Shown: piece by piece, positions 1 through 6,203 of the stretch | Position numbering within the stretch: position 1 is the stretch's first letter | How the letters are laid out: each line of letters opens with the position of its first letter | DNA from: Alphaproteobacteria bacterium | GTDB lineage: Bacteria; Pseudomonadota; Alphaproteobacteria; Micropepsales; Micropepsaceae | Assembly (NCBI GenBank): GCA_947455695.1 | Contig: CANGRN010000098.1 | Location: 1-6,203 of the forward strand | Length of the DNA: 6,203 nucleotides | Direction of reading: 5' to 3' | Translations under genes and position numbers: made by a program | Notes under the pieces: model-generated | Seen by the model: only the letters and a program-made list of their open reading frames with translations | What the model was told of the DNA's origin: nothing | Databases searched by the model: none

Positions 1-395
1 AGGTCAAGCTGCTGGGCACCGGCCTGTGGGACGATGACAAGGCCATCGCACGCGAATCCAGCCTGCAGGGCAGCTGGTATGCCGCGCCCACCCCCAATGC
101 CGATGCCGCATTCGTGGACAAGTATCGCGCCGCCTTCGGCACGGCCCCGTCGCAGATCGCCAGCCTGGCCTATGATGCGGTGTCGCTGGTGGCGCTGCTG
201 TCGCAAGGCCCGGCCTATCACCGCTTCACGGCGGCGGCGCTGGCGGACCCCAACGGCTTTGCCGGGGTGAATGGAATCTTCCGCTTCAACAATGACGGCA
301 CCTCGGAGCGCGGGTTGGCGGTGCTGGAAATGACGCCGAGCGGCCCGGTGGTGGTCAGCCCCGCGCCGACGACCTTCCAGCATAAGAATAGCTAG
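1..395 (+). CDS. Penicillin-binding protein activator / LivK-like periplasmic protein, C-terminal part (5' truncated)
   Basis: This is the last 130 codons of a gene entering from the left, read in the frame that begins at base 3 and ending at TAG 393-395. The visible protein runs from VKLLGTGLWDDD through GSWYAAPTP, FVDKYRAAFGTAPSQIASLAYDAVSLVALL and GFAGVNGIFRFNNDGTSERGLAVLEM. This pattern, with a Tyr-rich strand followed by a YDAV helix and then a G-x-x-G-x-x-R-F-x-x-x-G segment, is that of the C-terminal lobe of type I periplasmic binding folds. In alphaproteobacteria such proteins are commonly annotated as penicillin-binding protein activators (LpoA-like) or leucine-type ABC substrate-binding proteins. 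By family it would act in the periplasm. The signal peptide and N-lobe lie outside the window, so the ligand or partner cannot be judged. It converges on hemW with a 27-base gap. The family fold is fairly sure; the specific role is not. Confidence 0.75.
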   Translation, partial: VKLLGTGLWDDDKAIARESSLQGSWYAAPTPNADAAFVDKYRAAFGTAPSQIASLAYDAVSLVALLSQGPAYHRFTAAALADPNGFAGVNGIFRFNNDGTSERGLAVLEMTPSGPVVVSPAPTTFQHKNS

Positions 396-422
396 GAGCG
401 ACCGCGAGAGCGGGAGCGACCG
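395..422. repeat. 10-base direct repeat flanking a small GAGA-loop hairpin in the convergent gap
   Basis: The sequence GGAGCGACCG occurs at 395-404 and again at 413-422, with an 18-base period. Between and overlapping the copies, CCGC (402-405) can pair with GCGG (410-413) across a GAGA loop. The pair fills the gap between the stop codons of the left-hand gene and hemW. A four-base stem without a T tract is too weak to call an intrinsic terminator. The unit may belong to a dispersed intergenic repeat family or be a simple duplication. The repeat is read directly; any function is unknown. Confidence 0.5.
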
Positions 423-1562
423 TTAAACAAGTAGCAGTTCTTCGATCACACGATTGAGCAGCAAGCGTCCGCTTGGCATTGCCGTCAGCACATCGCCCTC
501 TTGGGCCAGGAAGCCTTGTTGCGTCAACGCGGCGATTTTTGCCGCATCGGGGCGTGTACCCCAGCGGTGTTCGTAAGCAGCAAGATCCAGCCCTTCGGCC
601 AGCCGCAGATTCATCAGCAGATGTTCGCGCGCCGCTTCTTCGTTTGAAATCGCGACCTGTTCGGCAAAGCCCTGGCCGTTTTTCGCCACCGTGTCGCGCC
701 AGCGTTCCGGCAGCTTGATCGCGGCGGTGGCGGTGCGGTTTCCACCCAGATTGACGCGGCCATGCGCGCCCGGTCCCACGCCGGCATAATCGCCATAGCG
801 CCAATAGATCAGGTTGTGGCGGCTTTCCTGTCCGGGGCGGGCATGGTTGGAGATTTCGTAAGCCGGAAGGCCAGCGGCTTGCGTCAATTCCTGAGTGGTT
901 TCGTATAACCCGGCGGCGATGTCTTCATCGGGAATTTGCAACTGTCCGTTCCTGTGCAGCAGGGCGTACGGCGTTTCCGGCTCGATGGTCAGCTGGTAGA
1001 GCGACAGGTGATCAGTGCCGAAGGACAGCGCCTGTTTCAGTTCTTCGCGCCAGGCCGTGTCGGTCTGGTCCGGGCGGGCATAAATCAAATCCAGTGAAAC
1101 CCGGCTGAAATTGGCCATCGCCAGTTTCAGCGCCGCCCTGGCTTCGGCCACGTCATGCAGGCGGCCCAGTTTCTTCAGGTCGGCATTATTCAGCGCCTGC
1201 ACTCCCAGCGACACGCGATTGACGCCCGCGGCGCGGTAATCGGCAAAGCGCGCCGCGTCGGCGCTGGCAGGATTGGCTTCCAGGGTGATTTCCGGATCAT
1301 TGGCCATCGGCCACAGCGCCGCGATTTTCTGCAGCACGCGCCCAACCGATTGGCCCGACATCAGGGATGGCGTGCCGCCACCGAAGAAAATGGTCTCGAC
1401 CGCCGGCCGTTCAAACTGGTTCTGCGCCACCCAATCGAGTTCGGACAGGATGCCGTCCACCCAGCCGTCTTCATCAATGGCCGTGCGGACATGGGAATTG
1501 AAATCGCAATAAGGACACTTGGCGGCGCAGAAGGGCCAGTGGACGTAAACGCCGAAGCTCAC
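423..1562 (-). CDS. hemW: Heme chaperone HemW (radical SAM, HemN-like)
   Basis: The 379-residue protein has the usual HemW length. It carries the radical-SAM cluster motif C12-x3-C16-x2-C19 (in [11 protein letters not shown]), a glycine-rich SAM-binding GGGTPS at 61-66, EANP at 95-98, [10 protein letters not shown] at 113-122, DLIYARP at 158-164 and the HemW hallmark HNLIYW at 249-254, followed by [11 protein letters not shown]-terminal HemN_C-type region follows. The residue two after C19 is Phe rather than a fourth Cys, which separates HemW from the coproporphyrinogen dehydrogenase HemN. By family, HemW binds heme and a 4Fe-4S cluster and delivers heme to respiratory enzymes; it was long misannotated as an oxygen-independent coproporphyrinogen III oxidase. 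The start is GTG at 1562, with GGAG about 5 bases upstream (GGAGAG at 1566-1571 on this strand). That GTG overlaps the rdgB stop as GTGA, implying translational coupling. It is the last gene of the rph-rdgB-hemW operon. Confidence 0.95.
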   Translation of the reverse strand: MSFGVYVHWPFCAAKCPYCDFNSHVRTAIDEDGWVDGILSELDWVAQNQFERPAVETIFFGGGTPSLMSGQSVGRVLQKIAALWPMANDPEITLEANPASADAARFADYRAAGVNRVSLGVQALNNADLKKLGRLHDVAEARAALKLAMANFSRVSLDLIYARPDQTDTAWREELKQALSFGTDHLSLYQLTIEPETPYALLHRNGQLQIPDEDIAAGLYETTQELTQAAGLPAYEISNHARPGQESRHNLIYWRYGDYAGVGPGAHGRVNLGGNRTATAAIKLPERWRDTVAKNGQGFAEQVAISNEEAAREHLLMNLRLAEGLDLAAYEHRWGTRPDAAKIAALTQQGFLAQEGDVLTAMPSGRLLLNRVIEELLLV

Positions 1563-2166
1563 AGACTCTCCGTGAAGATGCCGGAGTGCAGCAGCTTCTC
1601 GAACGCCTTGGCGCGATGGCTCATGGCGTGCTTCTTCGCCGGATCGATTTCCGCGAACGTTTCTTCCATGCCGTCGGCGATGAAGATGGGGTCATAGCCA
1701 AAGCCGTGATCGCCGCGCGGCGGGAATGTCAGGTGGCCATGCACTTCGCCTTCGAAGGTCTGGAATTCGCCCGACGGCAGCGCCACGCACAAGGCACAGA
1801 CGAATTTGGCGGCGCTGGTCGTCAAACCCTTGTGGCGCAGCTCGTCATGGATGCGGGTCATGGCGATGCGGAAGTCTTTCGTGGGGCCGGCCCAGCGCGC
1901 CGAATAGATGCCGGGCGCGCCATCCAGCGCGTCCACGCACAATCCAGAATCATCGGCCAGCGCGGCATGGCCGCTACCCTTGGCGGAGGCATGCGCCTTG
2001 ATTTCCGCATTCGCCGCAAATGTCAGCCCGGTCTCTTCCGGTTCGGCCAGGCCCAGCGATCCGGCACTTTCGGCGATAATGCCGTGCGGACCCAGCAGCG
2101 CCTTGATCTCGCGCACCTTGCCCTGGTTGTGCGAGGCGACGACCAGATGGCTGCCGCGCGGCAGTC

Positions 2167-2170
<4 letters not shown>
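1559..2170 (-). CDS. rdgB: RdgB/HAM1 family dITP/XTP pyrophosphatase
   Basis: The enzyme hydrolyses non-canonical purine nucleoside triphosphates (dITP, ITP, XTP) to the monophosphate and pyrophosphate, keeping deaminated bases out of DNA and RNA in the cytoplasm. The 203-residue protein matches the family length and shows all signature blocks: [10 protein letters not shown] near residues 13-22 (Lys18 and Glu21 at the triphosphate site), [15 protein letters not shown] at 45-59, [24 protein letters not shown] at 72-95 with the catalytic-base candidate Asp74, GFGYDPIF at 156-163 and SHR at 184-186. The start is GTG at 2170, overlapping the rph stop as GTGA. AAGGA lies 9 bases upstream (complement of 2180-2184). 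It overlaps hemW downstream in the same way. Nothing is missing or unusual in the protein. Confidence 0.96.
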
Positions 2171-2866
<696 letters not shown>

Positions 2867-2880
<14 letters not shown>

Positions 2881-2895
2881 GGAGCCTCATATATG
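2867..2895 (+). promoter_or_regulatory. Candidate promoter for hrcA-grpE
   Basis: TTGGAA (2867-2872) and TATATG (2890-2895) are separated by 17 bases. Each matches four of six bases of the sigma-70 boxes. The pair is also loosely compatible with an alphaproteobacterial heat-shock (RpoH) layout of a TTG-type -35 and a CATATAT-type -10. The -10 lies in the only AT-rich patch near the rph start, and the -35 falls inside the first codons of rph on the opposite strand. Transcription would start near 2902, giving a leader of about 75 bases before hrcA. The match is weak and rests on eye inspection only. Confidence 0.25.
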
Positions 2896-2977
2896 GGTCT
2901 GCTAAGTTGAGGCGTTACCTACAGGCAGCCGTCCCCGCTGCGCAACCGATCACAGAATTATCAGGACTTTCAATAGC
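2881..2977. other. Divergent intergenic region between rph and hrcA
   Basis: This 97-base gap must carry leftward (rph) signals and the hrcA leader. On the + strand it holds an inverted repeat, GCAGC (2925-2929) and GCTGC (2937-2941) with a 7-base loop, and AGGA at 2963-2966, the likely hrcA ribosome binding site. On the - strand a GATAAT (2957-2962) resembles a -10 box but has no good -35 at 16-18 bases. No CIRCE operator (TTAGCACTC-N9-GAGTGCTAA) is present; the nearest half-site, at 2897-2905, has no partner arm. Confidence 0.5.
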
Positions 2978-2982
2978 TTGAG
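2969..2982 (+). promoter_or_regulatory. Possible hairpin enclosing the hrcA TTG start
   Basis: TTCAA (2969-2973) can pair with TTGAG (2978-2982), including one T-G wobble pair, across the loop TAGC. The 3' arm begins with the TTG start codon. The nearest Shine-Dalgarno-like AGGA (2963-2966) sits 11 bases before the start, which is longer than usual. A five-pair stem is marginal, so this is only a possible reason for low or conditional hrcA translation. Confidence 0.25.
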
Positions 2983-4039
2983 CCTCGAAACCCGATCCCC
3001 CTTCCTGATACCGCAAGGCTTTACCGACCGGCCCCGGGAGGTTTTTCGCCATCTGGTGGAGGCTTTTCTGGCCTCGGGCGAGCCGGTGGGCTCGCGCACC
3101 CTGTCCCAGCGCCTGCCTTTGGCGCTGTCCCCGGCCTCGATCCGCAACGTGATGGCGGACCTGGAATCCATGGGCCTGCTCTATGCCCCGCATACCAGCG
3201 CGGGCCGCGTGCCCACGGAAAAAGGCCTGCGCCTGTTCGTGGACGGGCTGCTGGAAATCGGCGAGCTGGCGCCGGACGAGCGCGTCGCCATCGAGGCGCG
3301 CGTGTCAGGCAGCGGCCAGCGCATAGAGGACATGCTGACCCAGGCCACCCAGAGCCTCGCGGGCCTGTCGCGCTGCGCCGGGCTGATGATTACCGCCAAG
3401 CAGGACAGCCCGCTCAAGCATGTGGAATTCGTCGCCGTCGCGCCCGGCAAGGCGATGGTCATCATGGTGAGCGAAGACGGCCAGGTGGAGAACCGCGTCA
3501 TCGACACGCCCGCCGGACTGCCGCCTTCGGCCATGCAGGAAGCCAGCAATTACCTGGGCGCGCGGCTGCGCGGCCGCACCATCGATCTTGCCCGCGACGA
3601 GATCTTGGCCGAGCTGGACGGCGAAAAGCGCGAGCTGGACACGCTGACCGCCAAGGTGGTGGCCGCAGGGCTCGCCACCCTGGCCGGACCTGAAAAGGTG
3701 CTGATCGTGCGCGGCGCGGCGAACCTGCTGGACGAGAAACTGGAGGGCCAGGCCGACCTGGAGCGCATCCGCACCCTGTTCGAGGATATCGAGCGCAAGG
3801 CCGACCTGATCCAGCTTCTGGAACTGGCCAAGGACGGCGCGGGGGTCCGCATCTTCATCGGCTCGGAGAACCGGCTGTTCTCGCTGTCCGGGTCTTCCAT
3901 CGTGGCCGCCCCCTATGCCAATGCCCAGGGCAAGATCGTGGGCGTTATCGGGGTTTTGGGACCAACCAGGCTGAATTACGGCCGCATCATCCCCATGGTG
4001 GACCATACCGCCAAAGTCATTGGACGACTGCTCGCTTAA
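2978..4039 (+). CDS. hrcA: Heat-inducible transcription repressor HrcA
   Basis: HrcA is a dimeric DNA-binding repressor that holds down chaperone genes (typically groESL) through the CIRCE operator and needs GroEL for activity. The 353-residue product is full length for the family. An N-terminal winged helix-turn-helix spans about residues 18-93, with SGEPVGSRTLSQRL, the recognition-helix segment SPASIRNVMADLE (51-63) and the family block HTSAGRVPTEKGLR (72-85). The C-terminal part ends with FIGSEN (293-298) and GVLGPTRLNYGRIIPMV (325-341), both typical of HrcA. I chose TTG at 2978 because there is no in-frame ATG before codon 59, inside the DNA-binding domain, and an in-frame TAA at 2903-2905 limits upstream extension. 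The extra N-terminal residues before the HTH match the family. An upstream ATT or ATC start cannot be excluded. It is the first gene of the rightward unit, 32 bases before grpE. Confidence 0.95.
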   Translation: MSLETRSPFLIPQGFTDRPREVFRHLVEAFLASGEPVGSRTLSQRLPLALSPASIRNVMADLESMGLLYAPHTSAGRVPTEKGLRLFVDGLLEIGELAPDERVAIEARVSGSGQRIEDMLTQATQSLAGLSRCAGLMITAKQDSPLKHVEFVAVAPGKAMVIMVSEDGQVENRVIDTPAGLPPSAMQEASNYLGARLRGRTIDLARDEILAELDGEKRELDTLTAKVVAAGLATLAGPEKVLIVRGAANLLDEKLEGQADLERIRTLFEDIERKADLIQLLELAKDGAGVRIFIGSENRLFSLSGSSIVAAPYANAQGKIVGVIGVLGPTRLNYGRIIPMVDHTAKVIGRLLA

Positions 4040-4058
4040 GTCTTAAGAACGCGCCTTC

Positions 4059-4074
4059 AAGGAAGACTGTGATG
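4059..4074 (+). promoter_or_regulatory. grpE ribosome binding site and GTGATG double start
   Basis: AAGGA (4059-4063) precedes two adjacent in-frame start codons, GTG at 4069 (5-base spacer) and ATG at 4072 (8-base spacer). The spacing and codon preference favour ATG 4072. Using the GTG would add only one residue. CTTC/GAAG around the site could form a short 4-base stem, which is too weak to interpret. Confidence 0.6.
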
Positions 4075-4635
4075 ACTGACGAACCCATGCAACTGCCCGA
4101 TTCCGAAAACCCCCATGCCGCCGAATTCGCGGTGCTGGAGGCGTTGAAGGCCGAGGTGGACTCCCTCAAGGACCAGCGGCTGCGCGCCCTGGCCGAGGTG
4201 GAGAATATCCGCCGCCGCGCCGACAAGGAAAAGGCCGACGCCAGCCAGTATGCCGTGACCAAGTTCGCGCGTGACATGGTGGCCATTGCCGACAATTTCG
4301 CCCGCGCATTGGCGGCCGTGCCCGCCGAGGTGCGCAGCGCCGCAGATCCGCAGGTTCAGGCGGTGCTGGACGGCGTGGAAGCCACCGACCGCCAGCTGGT
4401 CCAGGCGCTGGAGCGGTATGGCGTCAAGCAGATCGATACCAGCGATGGCAAGTTCGATCCCAACCTGCACCAGGCCATTGCCGAAGTGCCCGCGGCCGGC
4501 AAGCCCGGCGGCAGCATCGTGGATGTGGTGCAGACCGGCTTCATGATCGGCGAGCGCCTCCTGCGCCCGGCCATGGTCACGGTTGCAAAAAAAGAAATGC
4601 CCGCCCAGACCGGAAACGTCGATACTCAAGTCTGA
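4072..4635 (+). CDS. grpE: GrpE, nucleotide exchange factor for DnaK
   Basis: GrpE dimerises and drives ADP release from the Hsp70 chaperone DnaK in the cytoplasm. From ATG 4072 the protein has 187 residues, a normal length. An acidic, flexible N-terminus (1-18) leads into a long helical, coiled-coil-like segment, about 19-80, with [20 protein letters not shown] and [17 protein letters not shown]. The signature of the C-terminal beta domain follows: [18 protein letters not shown] (101-118), [15 protein letters not shown] (126-140), [27 protein letters not shown] (147-173). It lies 32 bases after hrcA and 23 bases before dapB, so it is probably cotranscribed with both. No dnaK follows. The GTG at 4069 is an equally in-frame alternative start. 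Confidence 0.97.
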   Translation: MTDEPMQLPDSENPHAAEFAVLEALKAEVDSLKDQRLRALAEVENIRRRADKEKADASQYAVTKFARDMVAIADNFARALAAVPAEVRSAADPQVQAVLDGVEATDRQLVQALERYGVKQIDTSDGKFDPNLHQAIAEVPAAGKPGGSIVDVVQTGFMIGERLLRPAMVTVAKKEMPAQTGNVDTQV

Positions 4636-4658
4636 ATTGGGGTCCAAGAGGGGACGTC

Positions 4659-5462
4659 ATGTCTGAACTCAAGATCGTCGTGACCGGCGCGTCCGGCCGC
4701 ATGGGACGCACGCTCATTCGCGAGATCGCGCAGGGCAACGGCATGACCCTGTGCGGTGCGCTGGAAATGGAAGGCCATCCCAACCTGGGGCTGGACAGCG
4801 GCACCCTGGCCGGCATGCAGCCCAACGGCATCAAGCTGACCGCCGATCCCCTGCCGCTGCTGGCGCATGCGCAAGCCGTGGTGGATTTCACCACGCCGAT
4901 GGTGTCGACCATGCTGGCGGATCTCGCCGCCCAGGCGCGCATCGTCCATGTCATCGGCACCACCGGCTTTGACGCCAAGGCCGAAGCGCGCGTCCAGGCC
5001 GCCGCCCGTCATGCCGTGATCGTGAAGTCCGGCAATATGAGCCTGGGCGTGAACCTGCTGGCCGCGCTGGTGGAACGTGCCGCCCGGTCGCTGAGCGATT
5101 ACGACATCGAGGTGCTGGAAATGCACCATCGCAACAAGGTGGACGCGCCGTCCGGCACCGCGCTGCTGCTGGGCAATGCCGCTGCCAAGGGCCGCGGCAT
5201 CGCGCTGGAAAAGAACTGGGTCAAGTCGCGCGACGGCCATACCGGCGCGCGCAAGGACGGCGATATCGGCTTTGCCACGTTGCGCGGCGGCTCTGTCGTG
5301 GGCGAACATTCGGTGATCTTCGCCGGCACGGGCGAGCGCATCACCCTGTCCCATTCGGCGGAAGACCGTTCCATTTTCGCGCACGGCGCGTTGACGGCGG
5401 CGCGCTGGGGCCATGGCAAGAAGCCCGGCCTGTATTCCATGACGGATGTTCTTGGCCTGTGA
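4659..5462 (+). CDS. dapB: 4-hydroxy-tetrahydrodipicolinate reductase
   Basis: DapB reduces the product of DapA to tetrahydrodipicolinate using NAD(P)H. This is the second dedicated step of the diaminopimelate route to lysine and peptidoglycan cross-links, in the cytoplasm. The 267-residue protein is of normal length. It has an N-terminal dinucleotide-binding Rossmann motif [10 protein letters not shown] (8-17), VDFTTP (75-80), GTTGF (100-104), [11 protein letters not shown] (124-134) and the catalytic block [16 protein letters not shown] (154-169), with His156 and Lys160 at the positions of the E. coli catalytic pair. [23 protein letters not shown] and the C-terminal [11 protein letters not shown] are also typical. 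A strong GAGG (4648-4651) lies 7 bases before ATG 4659. A short GTCC/GGAC pairing near this site is too weak to count as a terminator. It overlaps nth by four bases (GTGA). Confidence 0.97.
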   Translation: MSELKIVVTGASGRMGRTLIREIAQGNGMTLCGALEMEGHPNLGLDSGTLAGMQPNGIKLTADPLPLLAHAQAVVDFTTPMVSTMLADLAAQARIVHVIGTTGFDAKAEARVQAAARHAVIVKSGNMSLGVNLLAALVERAARSLSDYDIEVLEMHHRNKVDAPSGTALLLGNAAAKGRGIALEKNWVKSRDGHTGARKDGDIGFATLRGGSVVGEHSVIFAGTGERITLSHSAEDRSIFAHGALTAARWGHGKKPGLYSMTDVLGL

Positions 5463-6193
5463 AGAAATTCAGCGCTGCAGAAGCTGAAGCGTTCTTTTCG
5501 CGGCTGAAGAAGCTGGACCCCGAGCCCAGGACCGAACTCAACTACGTCAATCCCTACACCCTGGTCGTGGCGGTGGCGCTGTCGGCGCAAGCCACCGACA
5601 AGGGCGTGAACAAGGCGACGGAGGTCTTGTTCAAGAAGGTCAAAACGCCTGAAGCGATGCTGGCGCTGGGCGAGGCCGGGCTGATCGAACACATCAAGAC
5701 CATCGGCCTGTATCGCGGCAAGGCCAAAAACGTAATCGCCGCGGCGAAAATCCTGGTCGAGAAGCATGGCGGCGAGGTGCCGAAGAACCGCGAAGCGCTG
5801 GAAGAATTGCCTGGCGTTGGCCGCAAGACCGCCAACGTGGTGCTGAATGTGGCATTCGGTGAACCGACCATCGCGGTGGACACACACATCTTCCGCGTTT
5901 CCAATCGCACGGGCCTGGCGCCGGGCAAGGACGTGCTGGCGGTGGAGTTCGCGCTCGAGAAGATCGTGCCGGCCCATTACAAGAGCCTTGCCCATCACTG
6001 GCTGATCCTGCACGGGCGCTACACTTGCGTGGCGCGCAAGCCTTTGTGCCCCACCTGCGTGGTGCGCGACCTGTGCCGCTTCAAGGACAAGACGAAGGAA
6101 TTGCCGGACGAAAAGCCGAAGGCCCCCGCGAGCGTCCAGCGAGCAATTAAAAAAACTACGAAGTCTTCGGGGGCGAAGCGCGCAAGGCGGTAA
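5459..6193 (+). CDS. nth: Endonuclease III (DNA glycosylase/AP lyase)
   Basis: Endonuclease III removes oxidised pyrimidines and cleaves the resulting abasic site in base-excision repair. The protein has 244 residues. It shows the helix-hairpin-helix [12 protein letters not shown] (117-128) with catalytic Lys123, the [14 protein letters not shown] segment with catalytic Asp141, LSAQATD at 41-47, and the 4Fe-4S ligands C190-x6-C197-x2-C200-x5-C206 with the same spacing as the E. coli enzyme. After the cluster loop there is a basic extension of about 35 residues (209-244), rich in Lys, Arg, Pro, Ala and Ser, that is longer than in E. coli Nth. It is probably disordered and might aid DNA binding. 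The start is GTG at 5459, inside the dapB stop (GTGA). Only a weak upstream GGA (5444-5446) is visible, so translation probably depends on coupling. The tail contains an A7 run at 6149-6155. Confidence 0.96.
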   Translation: MKKFSAAEAEAFFSRLKKLDPEPRTELNYVNPYTLVVAVALSAQATDKGVNKATEVLFKKVKTPEAMLALGEAGLIEHIKTIGLYRGKAKNVIAAAKILVEKHGGEVPKNREALEELPGVGRKTANVVLNVAFGEPTIAVDTHIFRVSNRTGLAPGKDVLAVEFALEKIVPAHYKSLAHHWLILHGRYTCVARKPLCPTCVVRDLCRFKDKTKELPDEKPKAPASVQRAIKKTTKSSGAKRARR

Positions 6194-6203
6194 GGCAGGC
6201 CAT
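6194..6203. other. Start of the intergenic region after nth
   Basis: Only ten bases follow the nth stop codon. The last three, CAT, would read as ATG on the opposite strand, but nothing further is visible, so no gene is called. No terminator can be judged from this short piece. Confidence 0.3.

Noticed and set aside
423..1562. Annotation of this gene as oxygen-independent coproporphyrinogen III oxidase (HemN)
   Set aside because: It lacks the fourth Cys of the HemN C-x3-C-x2-C-x-C motif and has the HNxxYW signature of HemW.
2897..2905. GTCTGCTAA, similar to the right arm of a CIRCE operator
   Set aside because: Seven of nine bases match, but the left arm at the required spacing (2879-2887) does not match at all.
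2957..2962. GATAAT on the - strand as a -10 box for rph
   Set aside because: Five of six bases match, but no acceptable -35 lies 16-18 bases upstream. The nearby TTGAAA (2968-2973) is only 5 bases away, which is too close.
3305..4006. 233-codon - strand open frame opposite hrcA
   Set aside because: hrcA on the + strand is clearly the real gene; the antisense product is rich in Gly, Gln, His and Arg and has no motif.
4035..4047. Two CTTAAG palindromes around the hrcA stop codon
   Set aside because: Each is only six bases, they cannot form a stable terminator stem, and the pair is explained by chance.
4626..6013. Long - strand open frames opposite dapB and nth (262 and 304 codons)
   Set aside because: They overlap each other and oppose two genes with full catalytic motifs. 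Length alone is not evidence at this GC content.

Overview
This is a compact, GC-rich stretch of bacterial chromosome made of housekeeping genes. It has seven complete genes and one truncated gene, with almost no non-coding DNA. The proteins and the gene order (a penicillin-binding protein activator converging on hemW-rdgB-rph, which diverges from hrcA-grpE) point to an alphaproteobacterium. This is inferred from remembered family resemblance, not from a search. A lineage such as Rhizomicrobium/Micropepsaceae is only a guess.

Layout. Bases 1-395 (+) are the 3' end of a periplasmic penicillin-binding-protein-activator/LivK-like protein. A 27-base convergent gap holding a 10-base direct repeat separates it from a leftward operon, transcribed in the order rph (RNase PH), rdgB (ITP/XTP pyrophosphatase), hemW (radical-SAM heme chaperone). 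The two junctions of this operon are 4-base GTGA overlaps. A 97-base divergent gap (2881-2977) separates rph from a rightward group: hrcA (heat-shock repressor, TTG start), grpE (DnaK nucleotide exchange factor), dapB (dihydrodipicolinate reductase) and nth (endonuclease III). hrcA-grpE and grpE-dapB have gaps of about 30 bases or less, and dapB-nth is again a GTGA overlap. The window ends 10 bases after the nth stop. No stretch of more than 300 bases lacks a gene.

How the genes relate. hrcA and grpE are the proteostasis pair, but dnaK and dnaJ do not follow. The transcription unit appears to continue into lysine/peptidoglycan precursor synthesis (dapB) and base-excision repair (nth). The leftward operon joins RNA 3'-end processing, nucleotide-pool cleaning and heme handling. 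rdgB and nth both protect DNA from damaged bases, but they lie in opposite operons.

I found no mobile element, CRISPR array, RNA gene, toxin-antitoxin pair, defence gene or other accessory system. I do not believe the window holds an undescribed system. The findings are modest: repeated GTGA coupling, the weak hrcA start and its possible hairpin, a short intergenic repeat, the separation of grpE from dnaK, and an A7 run near the end of nth.
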